Part shown: one piece after another, positions 49,039 to 57,401 of the stretch | How the letters are laid out: each line of letters begins with the position of its first letter | How positions within the stretch are numbered: position 1 is the stretch's first letter | Position numbers and translations under genes: made by a program | Origin: Actinomycetota bacterium | GTDB lineage: Bacteria > Actinomycetota > Thermoleophilia > Gaiellales > F1-60-MAGs149 | DNA length: 64,000 nucleotides | Assembly: GCA_009885805.1 (NCBI GenBank) | Contig: VFJZ01000006.1 | Span: forward strand, 78,665 to 142,664 | Direction: 5' to 3' | Notes under the pieces: model-generated | Database searches by the model: none | What the model saw: the letters and a program-made list of their open reading frames with translations, nothing else | Told to the model about the DNA's origin: nothing

Positions 49039-49932
49039 ATGCCAGCGTGCGAGGTGACAGTGCTGCGCGGTGGTCTCGTCGACTGCGTGCATCGCGTCGC
49101 CATCGCAGCCACGGACGGTGCCGGCGACAGTGCGCTGGAGGTGTTCCTGCGCTCGGCGGCGAAGCCGTTCCAGGCCGAGCCGGCGGTCGTCGCGGGCGTC
49201 CTCGACCGGCTCGGACTCGACGACCGGCACCTGGCCGTGGCCTGCGCCTCGCACGACGGCTCGCCGGCGCCGGCGGCCCGCGTGACGGAGATCCTCGCCG
49301 CCGCCGGTGTTTCCGTGGACCGCCTCGACGCGGGCGACGACGGTCGCGGCGATCCGATCCGCCACGAGTGCTCCGGCAACCACGCGCTCGGGCTCGCGCT
49401 CTGCGCACACGAGGGCTGGCCGCTGGTCGGCTACCTCGACCCGGCGCATCCGCTCCAGGCGGCGATGCGGGCGTCGGTCGGGCGTGCCGCCGGGGTCGTT
49501 CCGGGCGAGGCGATCGACGGCTGCGGCATGCGCGCGTACCGCCTCACGCTCGGCACGACCGCGGTCATGTTCGGACGTCTCGCCGCCGCCGACGGCGCGC
49601 TCGGACGCTGCGCGGCGGCGATGCGGGCACATCCGGAGCTGGTCCAGGGCGACGGCGGTCTCGACACGGACCTGATGCGCGCGGTACCGGGGTTGGTCGC
49701 GAAGATCGGTGCCGAGGCCCTGCTCGGCGTCGGCCTGGCCGATGGCCGTGGACTCGCCGTGAAGGTGATCGACGGTGCCTGGCGCGCCCTCGGCTGCGGC
49801 GTGATCGCAGGGCTGCGCGAGGCCTTCGGCCTGCCGCTCGACGAGGCCGCGCTCCTGGCGCACGCTGCGCCGCCGGTCGTCAACCGTCGGGGCGAGATCG
49901 TCGGGGAGGTGGTGACCGCACTTCGCTTCTGA
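49039..49932 (+). CDS. L-asparaginase II family protein (rhizobial/ReAV type)
   Basis: 297 residues from ATG 49039. Belongs to the asparaginase_II family (PF06089 type) that hydrolyses L-asparagine with serine/lysine chemistry and is unrelated to classical AnsA/B. Signatures: EVTVLRGGLVDCVHRVAIA, LRSAAKPFQAEP with the catalytic Ser-x-x-Lys, ACASHDGSP, HECSGNHALGLALC with the zinc-linked Cys, IDGCGMRAYRLTL and KIGAEALLGVGL. Length is slightly below the usual 320-350. Cytosolic; role in nitrogen release from asparagine. Confidence 0.9.
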   Translation: MPACEVTVLRGGLVDCVHRVAIAATDGAGDSALEVFLRSAAKPFQAEPAVVAGVLDRLGLDDRHLAVACASHDGSPAPAARVTEILAAAGVSVDRLDAGDDGRGDPIRHECSGNHALGLALCAHEGWPLVGYLDPAHPLQAAMRASVGRAAGVVPGEAIDGCGMRAYRLTLGTTAVMFGRLAAADGALGRCAAAMRAHPELVQGDGGLDTDLMRAVPGLVAKIGAEALLGVGLADGRGLAVKVIDGAWRALGCGVIAGLREAFGLPLDEAALLAHAAPPVVNRRGEIVGEVVTALRF

Positions 49933-49943
49933 GACGGCGGGAG

Positions 49944-49972
49944 TTGCGATCCGCACGAAGTCCCCCCATAAT
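49944..49972 (+). promoter_or_regulatory. Promoter of the principal sigma factor gene
   Basis: TTGCGA (49944-49949) and CATAAT (49967-49972) are separated by exactly 17 bp, matching the housekeeping -35/-10 layout. The predicted start site near 49979 gives a leader of about 40 nt containing a G-rich Shine-Dalgarno before GTG 50020. This contrasts with the -35-less TANNNT promoters elsewhere in the window. Confidence 0.65.
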
Positions 49973-50019
49973 TCCGCCGCGGTGAGGGGATTTGCCTGCG
50001 AGGGCGGGGGGGAACGGCT

Positions 50020-51108
50020 GTGCTGACGGTCGATATCCAGCTGCCCGAGGTCGACGAGGTGCTCGCGCTGGTCGAGCTCGGCCTCGAGCGGGGAGTCCTC
50101 CTTTACGACGAGATCTCGGCCGTGCTCGACGAGATCGAGCTGACGAAGGAGCAGGTCGAGGACTTCTACACGTACCTGTTCGAGACGGGGATCGCGCTCG
50201 CCGATGCGAACGGAGATGTCGCGACGGCGCCGACGGAGGTGGCGCGAACCCCCGAGATCGATCTGACGATCGAGCCGAGCCTCGACTCGCTGCGGCTCTT
50301 CCTGCGGGAGATCGGGCGCGTGCCGTTGCTGACGGCGGCGCAGGAGGTGTCGCTCGCGAAGCGGATCGAGCGGGGCGATCCGGCCGCGAAGCGGCAGATG
50401 ACGGAGGCGAACCTGCGCCTGGTGGTGTCGATAGCGAAGGGGTATCTCGGCCGCGGCCTGACGTTCCTCGACCTGATCCAGGAGGGTTCCCTCGGGCTGA
50501 TCCGCGCCGTCGAGAAGTTCGACTACCGTCGCGGCTTCAAGTTCTCGACGTACGCGACGTGGTGGATCCGGCAGGCGGTGACGCGAGCGATCGCCGACAA
50601 GGCGCGGACGATCCGCATTCCCGTCCACATGGTCGAGAAGCTGAACCGCGTGGTGCATGCGGAGCGGAGCCTGACGCAGCGGCTCGGCCGCGAGCCGAGA
50701 GCCGAGGAGGTCGCGGCACTGCTGCGCTGTAGCGCATCGGAGGTGCGGGAGATCCTCCGGCTGGCGCAGCAGCCGATCTCGCTCGAGCGACCGATCGGGT
50801 CCGAGGACGACTCGGAGCTCGGCGAGATCGTCGAGGACAAGTTGTCGCCGAGTCCGTTCACGACGACGACGATGGCGCTGCGGCACAGCGACATCCATCG
50901 CGTGCTCGGTTCGTTGTGCGAGCGCGACCGCCGTGTTCTCGAGCTCCGCTATGGGCTGAACGGCGCGAAGCCGCTGACGCTGGAGGAGGTCGGGCGCTAC
51001 TTCGGGGTGACGCGGGAGCGCGTCCGCCAGATCGAGAACAACACGCTCCGGCGCCTGCAGACGCTGCCGGTAGCGCAGGGCCTGCGCGACGCGATGCCCG
51101 ACCTCTGA
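50020..51108 (+). CDS. Principal (sigma-70 group 1/2) RNA polymerase sigma factor
   Basis: 362 residues from GTG 50020. Region 1.1-like N-terminus ([21 protein letters not shown]), region 1.2 [22 protein letters not shown], region 2 [26 protein letters not shown] and [14 protein letters not shown] (core binding and -10 recognition), region 3 [15 protein letters not shown], region 4 [19 protein letters not shown] for -35 binding. All regions are complete, so it is RpoD/SigA- or HrdB-like; whether it is the sole housekeeping factor cannot be told from this window. Confidence 0.93.
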   Translation: MLTVDIQLPEVDEVLALVELGLERGVLLYDEISAVLDEIELTKEQVEDFYTYLFETGIALADANGDVATAPTEVARTPEIDLTIEPSLDSLRLFLREIGRVPLLTAAQEVSLAKRIERGDPAAKRQMTEANLRLVVSIAKGYLGRGLTFLDLIQEGSLGLIRAVEKFDYRRGFKFSTYATWWIRQAVTRAIADKARTIRIPVHMVEKLNRVVHAERSLTQRLGREPRAEEVAALLRCSASEVREILRLAQQPISLERPIGSEDDSELGEIVEDKLSPSPFTTTTMALRHSDIHRVLGSLCERDRRVLELRYGLNGAKPLTLEEVGRYFGVTRERVRQIENNTLRRLQTLPVAQGLRDAMPDL

Positions 51109-51138
51109 TCCGATCCGGTTCGGTACACTCGCGCCGGA

Positions 51139-51220
51139 GGGAGCGTGCCCGAGTGGCTAAAGGGGACGGGCTGTAAACCCGTTGGCATCGCCTACGTTGG
51201 TTCGAATCCAACCGCTCCCA
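51139..51220 (+). tRNA. tRNA-Tyr (GUA)
   Basis: 82 nt. Acceptor arms GGGAGCG (51139-51145) and CGCTCCC (51213-51219) with discriminator A 51220. Anticodon loop CTGTAAA at 51171-51177 with anticodon GTA at 51173-51175. Long variable arm (class II) and T-arm GTTGG-TTCGAAT-CCAAC. CCA is not encoded. A -10 box TACACT is at 51124-51129, 9 nt before the acceptor. Confidence 0.95.
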
Positions 51221-51233
51221 TCGACTGGCTCGA

Positions 51234-51536
51234 TCAGTCCCACGGCCGCCGCTCGTCGGCGTCCACCTCTGTGATCGTCGCGAAGCAGCCGGGGCAGGGC
51301 CCCTCGAGGCGCGCCTCGCCGGCCTCGAACCAGACGCGTCCGCGCCAGCGCTCGAGCTGGAGGCCGCAGGTCGGGCACGGGCCGGGGACGATCTCCTCCT
51401 CGACCGGTTCGGACTGCAGCTCCTCGCAGCGGTGGCAGACCATCTGCTCGTACGCGTAGGAGAGGCTGAAGCCGACGCGCACCTCGTGGAGGCGCTCGCA
51501 GGACGGGCAGCGGAGGGTGTAATCAGCGCCGGGCAT
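51234..51536 (-). CDS. Small zinc-ribbon protein
   Basis: 100 residues from ATG 51536 (MPGADYTLRCPSC). Four CxxC knuckles: CPSC, CHRC, CPTC and CPGC, enough for two zinc ribbons. Between them: acidic linker SEPVEEEIVPGP and WRGRVWFEAGEARL. It has no signal peptide. I do not recognise a named family; likely a cytosolic zinc-binding protein. A tandem repeat and a large inverted repeat lie directly upstream of its start, so its expression may be affected by that element. Confidence 0.7.
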   Translation of the reverse strand: MPGADYTLRCPSCERLHEVRVGFSLSYAYEQMVCHRCEELQSEPVEEEIVPGPCPTCGLQLERWRGRVWFEAGEARLEGPCPGCFATITEVDADERRPWD

Positions 51537-51538
51537 CG

Positions 51539-51621
51539 GTGTCGCAATGGTGTGTCGCAATGGTGCCGCACACCTTTGCGACACGCGACTGTCGCGAAGG
51601 TGTGCGGCACGATTGCGACAC
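51539..51621. repeat. 32-bp inverted repeat with a 13-bp tandem duplication
   Basis: Arms 51552-51583 and 51590-51621 pair at 30 of 32 positions with a 6-nt spacer; the outer sequence is GTGTCGCAAT and the inner part contains GCCGCACACC. Immediately before, the 13-mer GTGTCGCAATGGT occurs twice in tandem (51539-51551, 51552-51564). It fills the gap between two minus-strand genes. A REP/MITE-like palindrome is likely; no target-site duplication was identified. Confidence 0.8.
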
Positions 51622-51626
51622 GCTGG

Positions 51627-52097
51627 CTACGCCTCGGCGACGGCGACGAACTGTGGCAGCACGCCGCTCCAGCCGCCCTCGTAGGCCGCGCGCGCTTCAG
51701 CGCCTTCCAGCAGGGCGTCCCAGCCGGAGTGGACGACCTCGACGGTGCAGTTGACGGGGCCGGCCGGCGTGAACGTCACGGCGATGCGCGTGTACGGACG
51801 GCGTTCCGTCGACGGGTTCCAGTCGATCGCGACGTGACGCGGTGGATCCCAGCGTACGATCCGCCCCCAGTCGCACTCGGAGCCGTCGTCCTGCACCTCG
51901 TAGAAGCGTCCTCCCTCACGTGGCTCCAGCCGGCAATCGATCGCGACCCTGCCGGGGAACTCGTAGTGGGCGACGGCGTGCGTCTCGAGCGGCCACCACG
52001 TCCCGATGCGCGACGTGAACACCTCGAAGGCATGTTCGGCGCTGCACCGGAGGTCGACCGTACGTTCTACCGGCGCCAGGGCCAGGTCGGGTCTCAT
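51627..52097 (-). CDS. SRPBCC/AHSA1-domain protein
   Basis: 156 residues from ATG 52097, overlapping the ArsR stop (ATGA). START-like helix-grip domain: ERTVDLRCSAEHAFEVFTSRIGTWWPL, RVAIDCRLEPREGGRFYEVQDDG, WGRIVRWDPPRHVAIDWNP, and VEVVHSGWDALLEGAEARAAYEGGW. AHSA1-type proteins with an upstream ArsR regulator are a widespread actinobacterial pair, presumably binding a hydrophobic ligand. Function is otherwise unknown. Confidence 0.87.
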   Translation of the reverse strand: MRPDLALAPVERTVDLRCSAEHAFEVFTSRIGTWWPLETHAVAHYEFPGRVAIDCRLEPREGGRFYEVQDDGSECDWGRIVRWDPPRHVAIDWNPSTERRPYTRIAVTFTPAGPVNCTVEVVHSGWDALLEGAEARAAYEGGWSGVLPQFVAVAEA

Positions 52098-52414
52098 GTA
52101 CGGCTCCCTTCGTCGTAGCTCGACTCGGCCGCCACACGAAAGGCGGTCAGACCGGTGTCCCACAGGGCGTTGACCCAGCAGCGCAGGTCGGCCAGCGCTG
52201 GCTGCTCCAGCGAGTAGATGCGCCGCCTGCCCTCGCGCCGCTCGCTGACGAGCCCGCTCTCACGGAGCACGCGGAGGTGTCGCGACGCGGCAGGCTGCGA
52301 GATCGGCAGGCCCTCGCCGAGTTTCCCTGCCGGGAGCGGTCCGCCCCGTAGGCGCTCCACCATCGTCCGGCGTTGCGGGTCGGCCAGCGCCTCGAACGTT
52401 GCTTGATACGGCAT
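52094..52414 (-). CDS. ArsR-family transcriptional regulator
   Basis: 106 residues from ATG 52414. Winged helix-turn-helix: FEALADPQRRTMVERLRGG, LPISQPAASRHLRVLRESGLVSERREGRRRIYSL. No metal-binding cysteine motif is seen, so it is of the non-metal subgroup that often pairs with SRPBCC genes. Upstream, TACAT-N3-ATGTA (52428-52440) is a candidate operator and TTATAT or TATAAT in minus orientation lies just before the ATG. Confidence 0.9.
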   Translation of the reverse strand: MPYQATFEALADPQRRTMVERLRGGPLPAGKLGEGLPISQPAASRHLRVLRESGLVSERREGRRRIYSLEQPALADLRCWVNALWDTGLTAFRVAAESSYDEGSRT

Positions 52415-52416
52415 TC

Positions 52417-52440
52417 ATTATATAACGTACATCGCATGTA
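52417..52440 (-). promoter_or_regulatory. ArsR promoter/operator region
   Basis: An A+T-rich stretch contains minus-strand TATAAT (52422-52417) and the imperfect palindrome TACAT-N3-ATGTA (52428-52440), about 14 bp before the ArsR start. The arrangement suggests autoregulation; only the symmetry is directly visible. Confidence 0.45.
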
Positions 52441-52491
52441 TCGCGGCGTCAAGGTGGTGTTCGCACAGCCCGGGCTGGGTAAACTGCGTCC

Positions 52492-53124
52492 GTGCTCGAC
52501 GCGCCCCCCGGAACCCGCCACCAGCTGCTCGACGTCCTCAAGCGCCGCGGTGAGGCGCGCGCCGAGGAGCTCGCCGACGCGCTCGGTGTCACCGTGTCGG
52601 CAGCACGCCAGCACCTCGCGGCGCTCCAGGGCTCAGGCCTCGTCGGGCACCGCGAGCTGAAGGGCGCGCCGGGCCGCCCGAAGCACGTCTACCACCTCAC
52701 GGATGCGGCGGAGGGGCACTTCCCGAAGTCTTACGACGTGCTCGCCACGGAGCTACTCCAGTTCGTCGGCGACGAGGATCCGGCGCTGCTCGCCCGTGTC
52801 TTCGAACGGCGCCGCCAGGCCCGCGTCGGCCGGGCGCTGCTCAGGCTCGACGGGTTGGAGTTTGACGATCGCGTTCGCGAGCTGGCGGCGATCCTCGACG
52901 AGGAGGGCTACCTCGCCTCCTTCGAGCGGCTGGATGATGGCTCGTATCACGTGCAGGAGCACAACTGCGCGATCCTCGGGGTCGCCCAGATGACGGACAT
53001 TCCCTGCGTGTCGGAGATCGACTTCCTCCGCGACGCGATGCCCGACGCCACGATCGAGCGCACTGCGCACATGCTCGGCGGCCAGCACGTCTGCGCGTAC
53101 CGGGTCGCCCGGGCCCCACGTTGA
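52492..53124 (+). CDS. SufR-like iron-sulfur/transcriptional regulator
   Basis: 210 residues from GTG 52492. N-terminal winged helix (RHQLLDVLKRRGEARAEELA, GVTVSAARQHLAALQGSGLV) and a C-terminal domain like SufR: HNCAILGVAQMTDIPCVSEI has the first two cluster cysteines 13 residues apart, and GGQHVC the last; the third Cys of the usual ERTxC motif is replaced (ERTAHM). It probably represses a redox or export gene. TTGA overlap with the MFS gene makes that its likely target or partner. Confidence 0.8.
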   Translation: MLDAPPGTRHQLLDVLKRRGEARAEELADALGVTVSAARQHLAALQGSGLVGHRELKGAPGRPKHVYHLTDAAEGHFPKSYDVLATELLQFVGDEDPALLARVFERRRQARVGRALLRLDGLEFDDRVRELAAILDEEGYLASFERLDDGSYHVQEHNCAILGVAQMTDIPCVSEIDFLRDAMPDATIERTAHMLGGQHVCAYRVARAPR

Positions 53125-54317
53125 CCCCGCGCACCGCCGTCTGGCGGCTCGCGATCGCGCGGATGCTCGCCGCGAGCGGTCAGACGGCCGTCAACACCGC
53201 GATCGCCTACGTCCTGTACGACACCACGGGCTCGACGCTCTGGACCGGCGTCTTCTTCGTTCTCACCTTCGCGTCGCTTGGAGTGCTGACGCCGCTCGCC
53301 GGCGTCGTCGTCGACCGCTTCGACCGCAGGCGCCTGATCGTCGTGTCCGAACTCGCGGCCGCAGGGTCCTTCGCGGCGCTCGCCCTCGTCTCGACGCCGG
53401 TGGCGCTGATCGCGGTGGCGGCCGTTGCCTCGGTCGTGGCCGCGCCGGTCCTACCGGCGACGCGGGCGGCCGTGCCGAACATGATCGGGGCCGACGACCT
53501 GACTTGGGCCAACAGCGCGATCGCCCGTGCCTTCGGACTGTCGCTCGTCGCCGGACCGGCGCTCGGCGGCGCGCTGCTCGCGCCGATCGGCATCGAGGGC
53601 GTCGCCGTCGGCGCCTCGCTGATCTGCATCGCTGCTGCTGCGCTCGTCTGGTCGATCGACGCGTCATTCCAGGAGAAAGCGGCCGCTACGACGGTGGCCG
53701 ATGACCGCGGCATCCGCGCCGGTCTGCGCTTCCTGTTCGGCGAGCCTGTGCTGGTGGCGATCGTGCTCGCCGAGTTCGTCGGCTTCGCCGGCGTCGGGTT
53801 CGCGATCGTTGCGGACGCGCCGCTGGCGCAGGCCTTCGACGCCGGCTCCATCGGCTACGCCGCGCTGATCTTCGCCTGGGGCTTCGGGATGCTCGTCGGC
53901 TCCTGGCTAGCGGGGCGACTGGCGAGCGAGCGCCACGAGGTGCGGCTCGTCGTCGCGGGACTCGCGGTGATGGCGCTCGGGCTCGGCCTGATCTGGGTCA
54001 CGGGGGTGTTCGTCGTCATCCTCGCCTTCAACGCCGCGGGGGGATTCGGGATGGGGCTGATCGAGGTCGCGCGGCAGGGCGTGATTCAGCGGCGGACGCC
54101 GGATGCCATGCGCGGCCGGGTGTTCGCCGCCGCCGAGGCGATCGGCGGCACGGCGTTCACCGCGTCGCTGCTGCTCGCCGGCATCTTCGTCGGGGCGATC
54201 GGCGCGCAGGCGTCGTACGCCGTGGCGGCCGGATCGAATCTCGCGGCGGCGGCACTGATCTGCCTGCTCCTCGTGCGGGCCGGTGCGCTTGGCTCGCGCC
54301 GAGTACGGGTCGCCTGA
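53121..54317 (+). CDS. MFS transporter (DHA-like drug exporter)
   Basis: 398 residues with a TTG start that overlaps the regulator stop. Twelve predicted hydrophobic segments. The loop after TM2 reads VVVDRFDRRRLIV, matching the MFS motif A DRxxRR, and PATRAAVPNMIGADDLTWANSAIARAF with VAGPALGGALLAPIGI fits the TM4-TM5 region of the enterobactin-exporter-like (MFS_3) subgroup. The C-terminal half has RRTPDAMRGRVFAAAEAI, also typical. Likely proton-driven efflux of a small molecule. Confidence 0.88.
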   Translation: MTPRTAVWRLAIARMLAASGQTAVNTAIAYVLYDTTGSTLWTGVFFVLTFASLGVLTPLAGVVVDRFDRRRLIVVSELAAAGSFAALALVSTPVALIAVAAVASVVAAPVLPATRAAVPNMIGADDLTWANSAIARAFGLSLVAGPALGGALLAPIGIEGVAVGASLICIAAAALVWSIDASFQEKAAATTVADDRGIRAGLRFLFGEPVLVAIVLAEFVGFAGVGFAIVADAPLAQAFDAGSIGYAALIFAWGFGMLVGSWLAGRLASERHEVRLVVAGLAVMALGLGLIWVTGVFVVILAFNAAGGFGMGLIEVARQGVIQRRTPDAMRGRVFAAAEAIGGTAFTASLLLAGIFVGAIGAQASYAVAAGSNLAAAALICLLLVRAGALGSRRVRVA

Positions 54318-54327
54318 CCGGCAGGCG

Positions 54328-55521
54328 TCAGCGTGGCAGCCGCCACGAGACGACCCGGCCGTCGATCGTCGCGTCGAAGGTCGTCGGCACGGCGGTCCTG
54401 ATCCCGAGGGTTGCGGGTGCGCCGTGCGGCACGCCGGATCCCGCCGACCTGATCAGAATCGTGATGGCGTCCCGACCCGAGCGGGGGAGGTCGACCGTCG
54501 CGCCGTCGGCCCCTCCTGTCACGACCGGGCGGCCGCTGCCGGCGACAACGATATCGGCGGCGTCGGCACGGACGAGCCATGTGTCACGCATCGGTGCGAT
54601 CGCCGCCGCGGCGCCCGGAACGAGCAGCCGGACGTCGTCGGCGCCGGTTCCGTGGTCGACGACGACGAATCGTGCGTCACGCAGGAGCCCGACCTCGCGG
54701 CGCCGGCCGCCAGCGGCAGCGGCGATCACGTCGACCGTCCAGCGCGACGTCCGCTCGACCAGTGCCCCGTCTCCGGCCGGCGCTGCCGGCATCAGGAGCA
54801 TCTCGCCGGCCCGCGTCGAGACCGACGCGCCCAGCGTCGACGCGTCGAGGAGCAGGCGACTCTCGTCCGCGAAGCGACGCTCACCGCCTCCCCACCCGGT
54901 CCGCTGGACATGGGCGCCGACGTAGGGAAACGACACGTTGCGCGTCCCCGGGGCGGCGCCGTCGCGGCCGGCGGTGGCGCCGAAACGGAGGTCGGGCCGG
55001 TCGAGCACCGCCGCCGCCAGCGCCAGGTCCTCGTGGCCGTCCAGGAGCCCCGTCCGCGGGTCGGGCGCCAGGACGTGCAACAGGAAACTGCAGGCGGCAT
55101 CGACACGCTCGGAGAAGCGGACCGGCAGAACGAGGTCGAAGCGCCGGGCGTTCTCGACGGTGCCGAGCCAGCGGCGCACGGCCGCGCGGTGCTCCGGGAT
55201 CCCGTCCACGCGGTGGCCGCCGTCCGGCCAACTCGACGCGGCCAGGCTCCGATCGAGCCCGCCGAGGGCATCACCGACGCCGTTGTGATCGCCGAGGACG
55301 AGAGCCGCGATCAGTCGTGCGTGATGGACGTGAGCGACGTCGCCGTCATGAGCGGTCGCCAGCGCCCGGGCGTGGCGTGCGACCCCGTCGAGCACGGCAC
55401 CCGCCGCCGCAGCGGCGGTTGGCCAGTGGTGCAGGGCGTGCTCGATCCGTTCCGCGCCTCCGAGCGGGTCGGCGGGCGGATCGCTGCCGATCGCCTGCTC
55501 GACGGTGGCGCGGGCAGGCAA
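54328..55521 (-). CDS. Heparinase II/III-like protein (uncertain)
   Basis: 397 residues from TTG 55521; the start is uncertain. The N-terminal ~150 residues are helical, and SFPYVGAHVQRTGWGGGERRF followed by LLLDASTLG resembles the heparinase II/III fold, where 'xGxxVMRxGW...LxxDxG' marks the start of the beta-sandwich. The rest is strand-rich with VVVDHGTGADDVRLLVPG. No signal peptide is visible. Family members cleave acidic polysaccharides, but this protein is short (usual 550-650) and may be a related glycan-binding protein. Convergent with the MFS gene. Confidence 0.45.
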   Translation of the reverse strand: MPARATVEQAIGSDPPADPLGGAERIEHALHHWPTAAAAAGAVLDGVARHARALATAHDGDVAHVHHARLIAALVLGDHNGVGDALGGLDRSLAASSWPDGGHRVDGIPEHRAAVRRWLGTVENARRFDLVLPVRFSERVDAACSFLLHVLAPDPRTGLLDGHEDLALAAAVLDRPDLRFGATAGRDGAAPGTRNVSFPYVGAHVQRTGWGGGERRFADESRLLLDASTLGASVSTRAGEMLLMPAAPAGDGALVERTSRWTVDVIAAAAGGRRREVGLLRDARFVVVDHGTGADDVRLLVPGAAAAIAPMRDTWLVRADAADIVVAGSGRPVVTGGADGATVDLPRSGRDAITILIRSAGSGVPHGAPATLGIRTAVPTTFDATIDGRVVSWRLPR

Positions 55522-55706
55522 CGGCCGGCGGTCGGCGACCGCGAAGATTGTCCGCGTGGATCTGGTCAGTGGAGACGTCGCGATGACCCTGCCGGATCTC
55601 GACCCTCAGCGCAACCCCGGGGGGATCGTCGGTTGACGCCGATTTCCTGAGATTTCGTGGTTACGCCGCTAGCGAAACGATGGCACTATGAAGGGGAGGA
55701 TCATTC

Positions 55707-56294
55707 GTGCAGGCCGTCGAGACACCCACCGCGCGCCCCGGCAGCGTCGCCCTGCGACGACTGGTCGTCGTCCTGCTCGTCCTGGCGGCGCTCGCCGCTG
55801 TCGGCACCGGTGCGTATGGCTTCGGCTGGCTGCGAGGCCAGCATTCCGAGCACGCCGTCGCGGCGGCGGCCGGGCCGGGTACGTGGCAGCCGGCGGCCGG
55901 TGGTCAGGTCCGGATCGACACCGTCAACACCTCGACGCTGACCCGCATGCCCGAGATGCCGATGCCCGACGCCGCTCCCCCGGGAATGCGTCGCTTCATC
56001 CTCGGCGTGACGCTGGCCGCCGACGGTCTCGGCGGTGGCATGGTGCTCTCCCGGGATGCGTTCACGGTGACTGGCGCCGGGCTGGACGGGCCCGTCACGC
56101 CACTGCACGCCGTCCCCCAGGAGCTTGAAGTCCCCCCCGGGATGAGTGCGTCGGGAACGCTCGTGTTCCAGGTCCCCGAGCAGGCGACGGGTCTGCGTTT
56201 CTCGATGACGGGTATAAACGCCCCGATCGACCTTTCCCTCGGCGCGGCGAGCGAGACCTCCCATGGTCACCCCGACGCTGACGCGACACCCTGA
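55707..56294 (+). CDS. Membrane-anchored hypothetical protein with extracytoplasmic domain
   Basis: 195 residues from GTG 55707 with Shine-Dalgarno GGGGAGGA (55693-55700). One membrane segment at ~17-44 (RRLVVVLLVLAALAAVGTGA). The outer part has a strand pattern (FILGVTLAADGLGGG, SRDAFTVTGAGLDGPVTPLH, ASGTLVFQVPEQATGLRFSM) resembling DUF4352/telomeric-repeat-like immunoglobulin folds. It lies 12 bp before the BTAD regulator gene and is likely first in the same operon, perhaps providing its extracellular signal. Confidence 0.65.
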   Translation: MQAVETPTARPGSVALRRLVVVLLVLAALAAVGTGAYGFGWLRGQHSEHAVAAAAGPGTWQPAAGGQVRIDTVNTSTLTRMPEMPMPDAAPPGMRRFILGVTLAADGLGGGMVLSRDAFTVTGAGLDGPVTPLHAVPQELEVPPGMSASGTLVFQVPEQATGLRFSMTGINAPIDLSLGAASETSHGHPDADATP

Positions 56295-56306
56295 TCGGGT
56301 CGACCG

Positions 56307-57401
56307 ATGCTCGAAAGCCAGGGCACGTCGGCGCGGACATCGGCCGGTGACATCGCGTTCGCGCACGTTCGCCTGTTCGGACCGCTGAGCATCACGGTCG
56401 GCGATGTGGTGCTCGGGCCGCGCGAGTTCGGCGGCATCAAGCCCAAGCAGATACTCGAGATCCTGCTTCTCGAGCGCGGCCGGACGGTGTCCAAGGACCG
56501 TCTCGCGAACTGGGTGTGGGGCGAGTCACTGCCGCGCAATGTGACCGCGACGCTGGAGACGTACGTCTCGAACATCCGGGCGGCGTTCGGACGCGACCGG
56601 ATCGGCCACCGGCTCGTCGTGACGGAACGCGACGCGTACCGGATCGAACCGTCGCTCTGTGAGATCGACCTCGACGTGTTCGATCGGACCCTCGCGACGC
56701 GACATGCCAGCCCGGCCCTCGCAGCGACGCTCGAGAGCGCACTGGCGATCGCGCGTGGCGAGGTGCTCGAGGACGAGCCCTGGTCGGAGTGGGCGGAGGT
56801 CCCGCGGGAGCGGTATCGTCGCGAGACGATGCGCGCGCGTCTCGATCTCGCCGAACTGCTCCTCGCCGAGCGAGACTTCGGCGCCGCCGCCCTCCACGCC
56901 GAACTCGGGATGGCGACGGAGGCACTCGACGAGCGCGCCGTCCGGCTGACGATGGTGGCCCGGTACGCGATGGGCCGGCAGGGTGAGGCGCTCGACGCGT
57001 ACCGCAGGTGTCGCGGCGTCCTGGCGAAGGAGATCGGCCTCGAGCCGACCGCCGAGACGAAGGCGCTGGAGACGGCGATCTTGCGGCAGGAGCCGGTCGA
57101 GAACCTGCTGCCCGCCGGGACGAGGGCCGGCACGCCGACGCGTCCGTCGCGCGGGGCTCGATCCTCCCTCGAACTGCACCTCGGCCCCGGCGGCGACCCC
57201 GCCGAGGTCGCCGAGCTCGCGTTGGCCGGCGCGCTCGCACTTGCCCACGTCGGCGGCGGCGAGACCGCGGTCGTCCGTCTGCTGGAGGACGCCGCGCGTC
57301 TCCTCGAGGCGCTCGAGGGCGGGGCGGATCGCGAACGCGCGCTGGCCGATCTGCGCGGGCTGATCGCGCGGGGGCGACGACTCGATAGCGGTGAGGTGTG
57401 A
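56307..57401 (+). CDS. BTAD-domain transcriptional regulator (SARP/AfsR type)
   Basis: 364 residues from ATG 56307. Residues ~18-105: OmpR-like winged helix (FGPLSITVGDVVLGPREFGGIKPKQILEILLLERGR, VSNIRAAFGRDR). Residues ~120-255: bacterial transcriptional activation domain of TPR-like helices (EVPRERYRRETMRARLDLAELL, ALDAYRRCRGVLAKEIGLEPTAE). The remaining ~100 residues are Ala-rich helices. SARP-type regulators activate secondary-metabolite or stress genes. It overlaps the kinase gene by 4 bp (GTGA). Confidence 0.9.
   Translation: MLESQGTSARTSAGDIAFAHVRLFGPLSITVGDVVLGPREFGGIKPKQILEILLLERGRTVSKDRLANWVWGESLPRNVTATLETYVSNIRAAFGRDRIGHRLVVTERDAYRIEPSLCEIDLDVFDRTLATRHASPALAATLESALAIARGEVLEDEPWSEWAEVPRERYRRETMRARLDLAELLLAERDFGAAALHAELGMATEALDERAVRLTMVARYAMGRQGEALDAYRRCRGVLAKEIGLEPTAETKALETAILRQEPVENLLPAGTRAGTPTRPSRGARSSLELHLGPGGDPAEVAELALAGALALAHVGGGETAVVRLLEDAARLLEALEGGADRERALADLRGLIARGRRLDSGEV

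Noticed and set aside
48166..50898. Minus-strand open frame of about 910 codons extending the Fpg/Nei gene far upstream
   Set aside because: Only the part from ATG 49014 (MPELPELEA) matches a family; the rest is antisense to the asparaginase and sigma factor genes and stays open only because of high GC.
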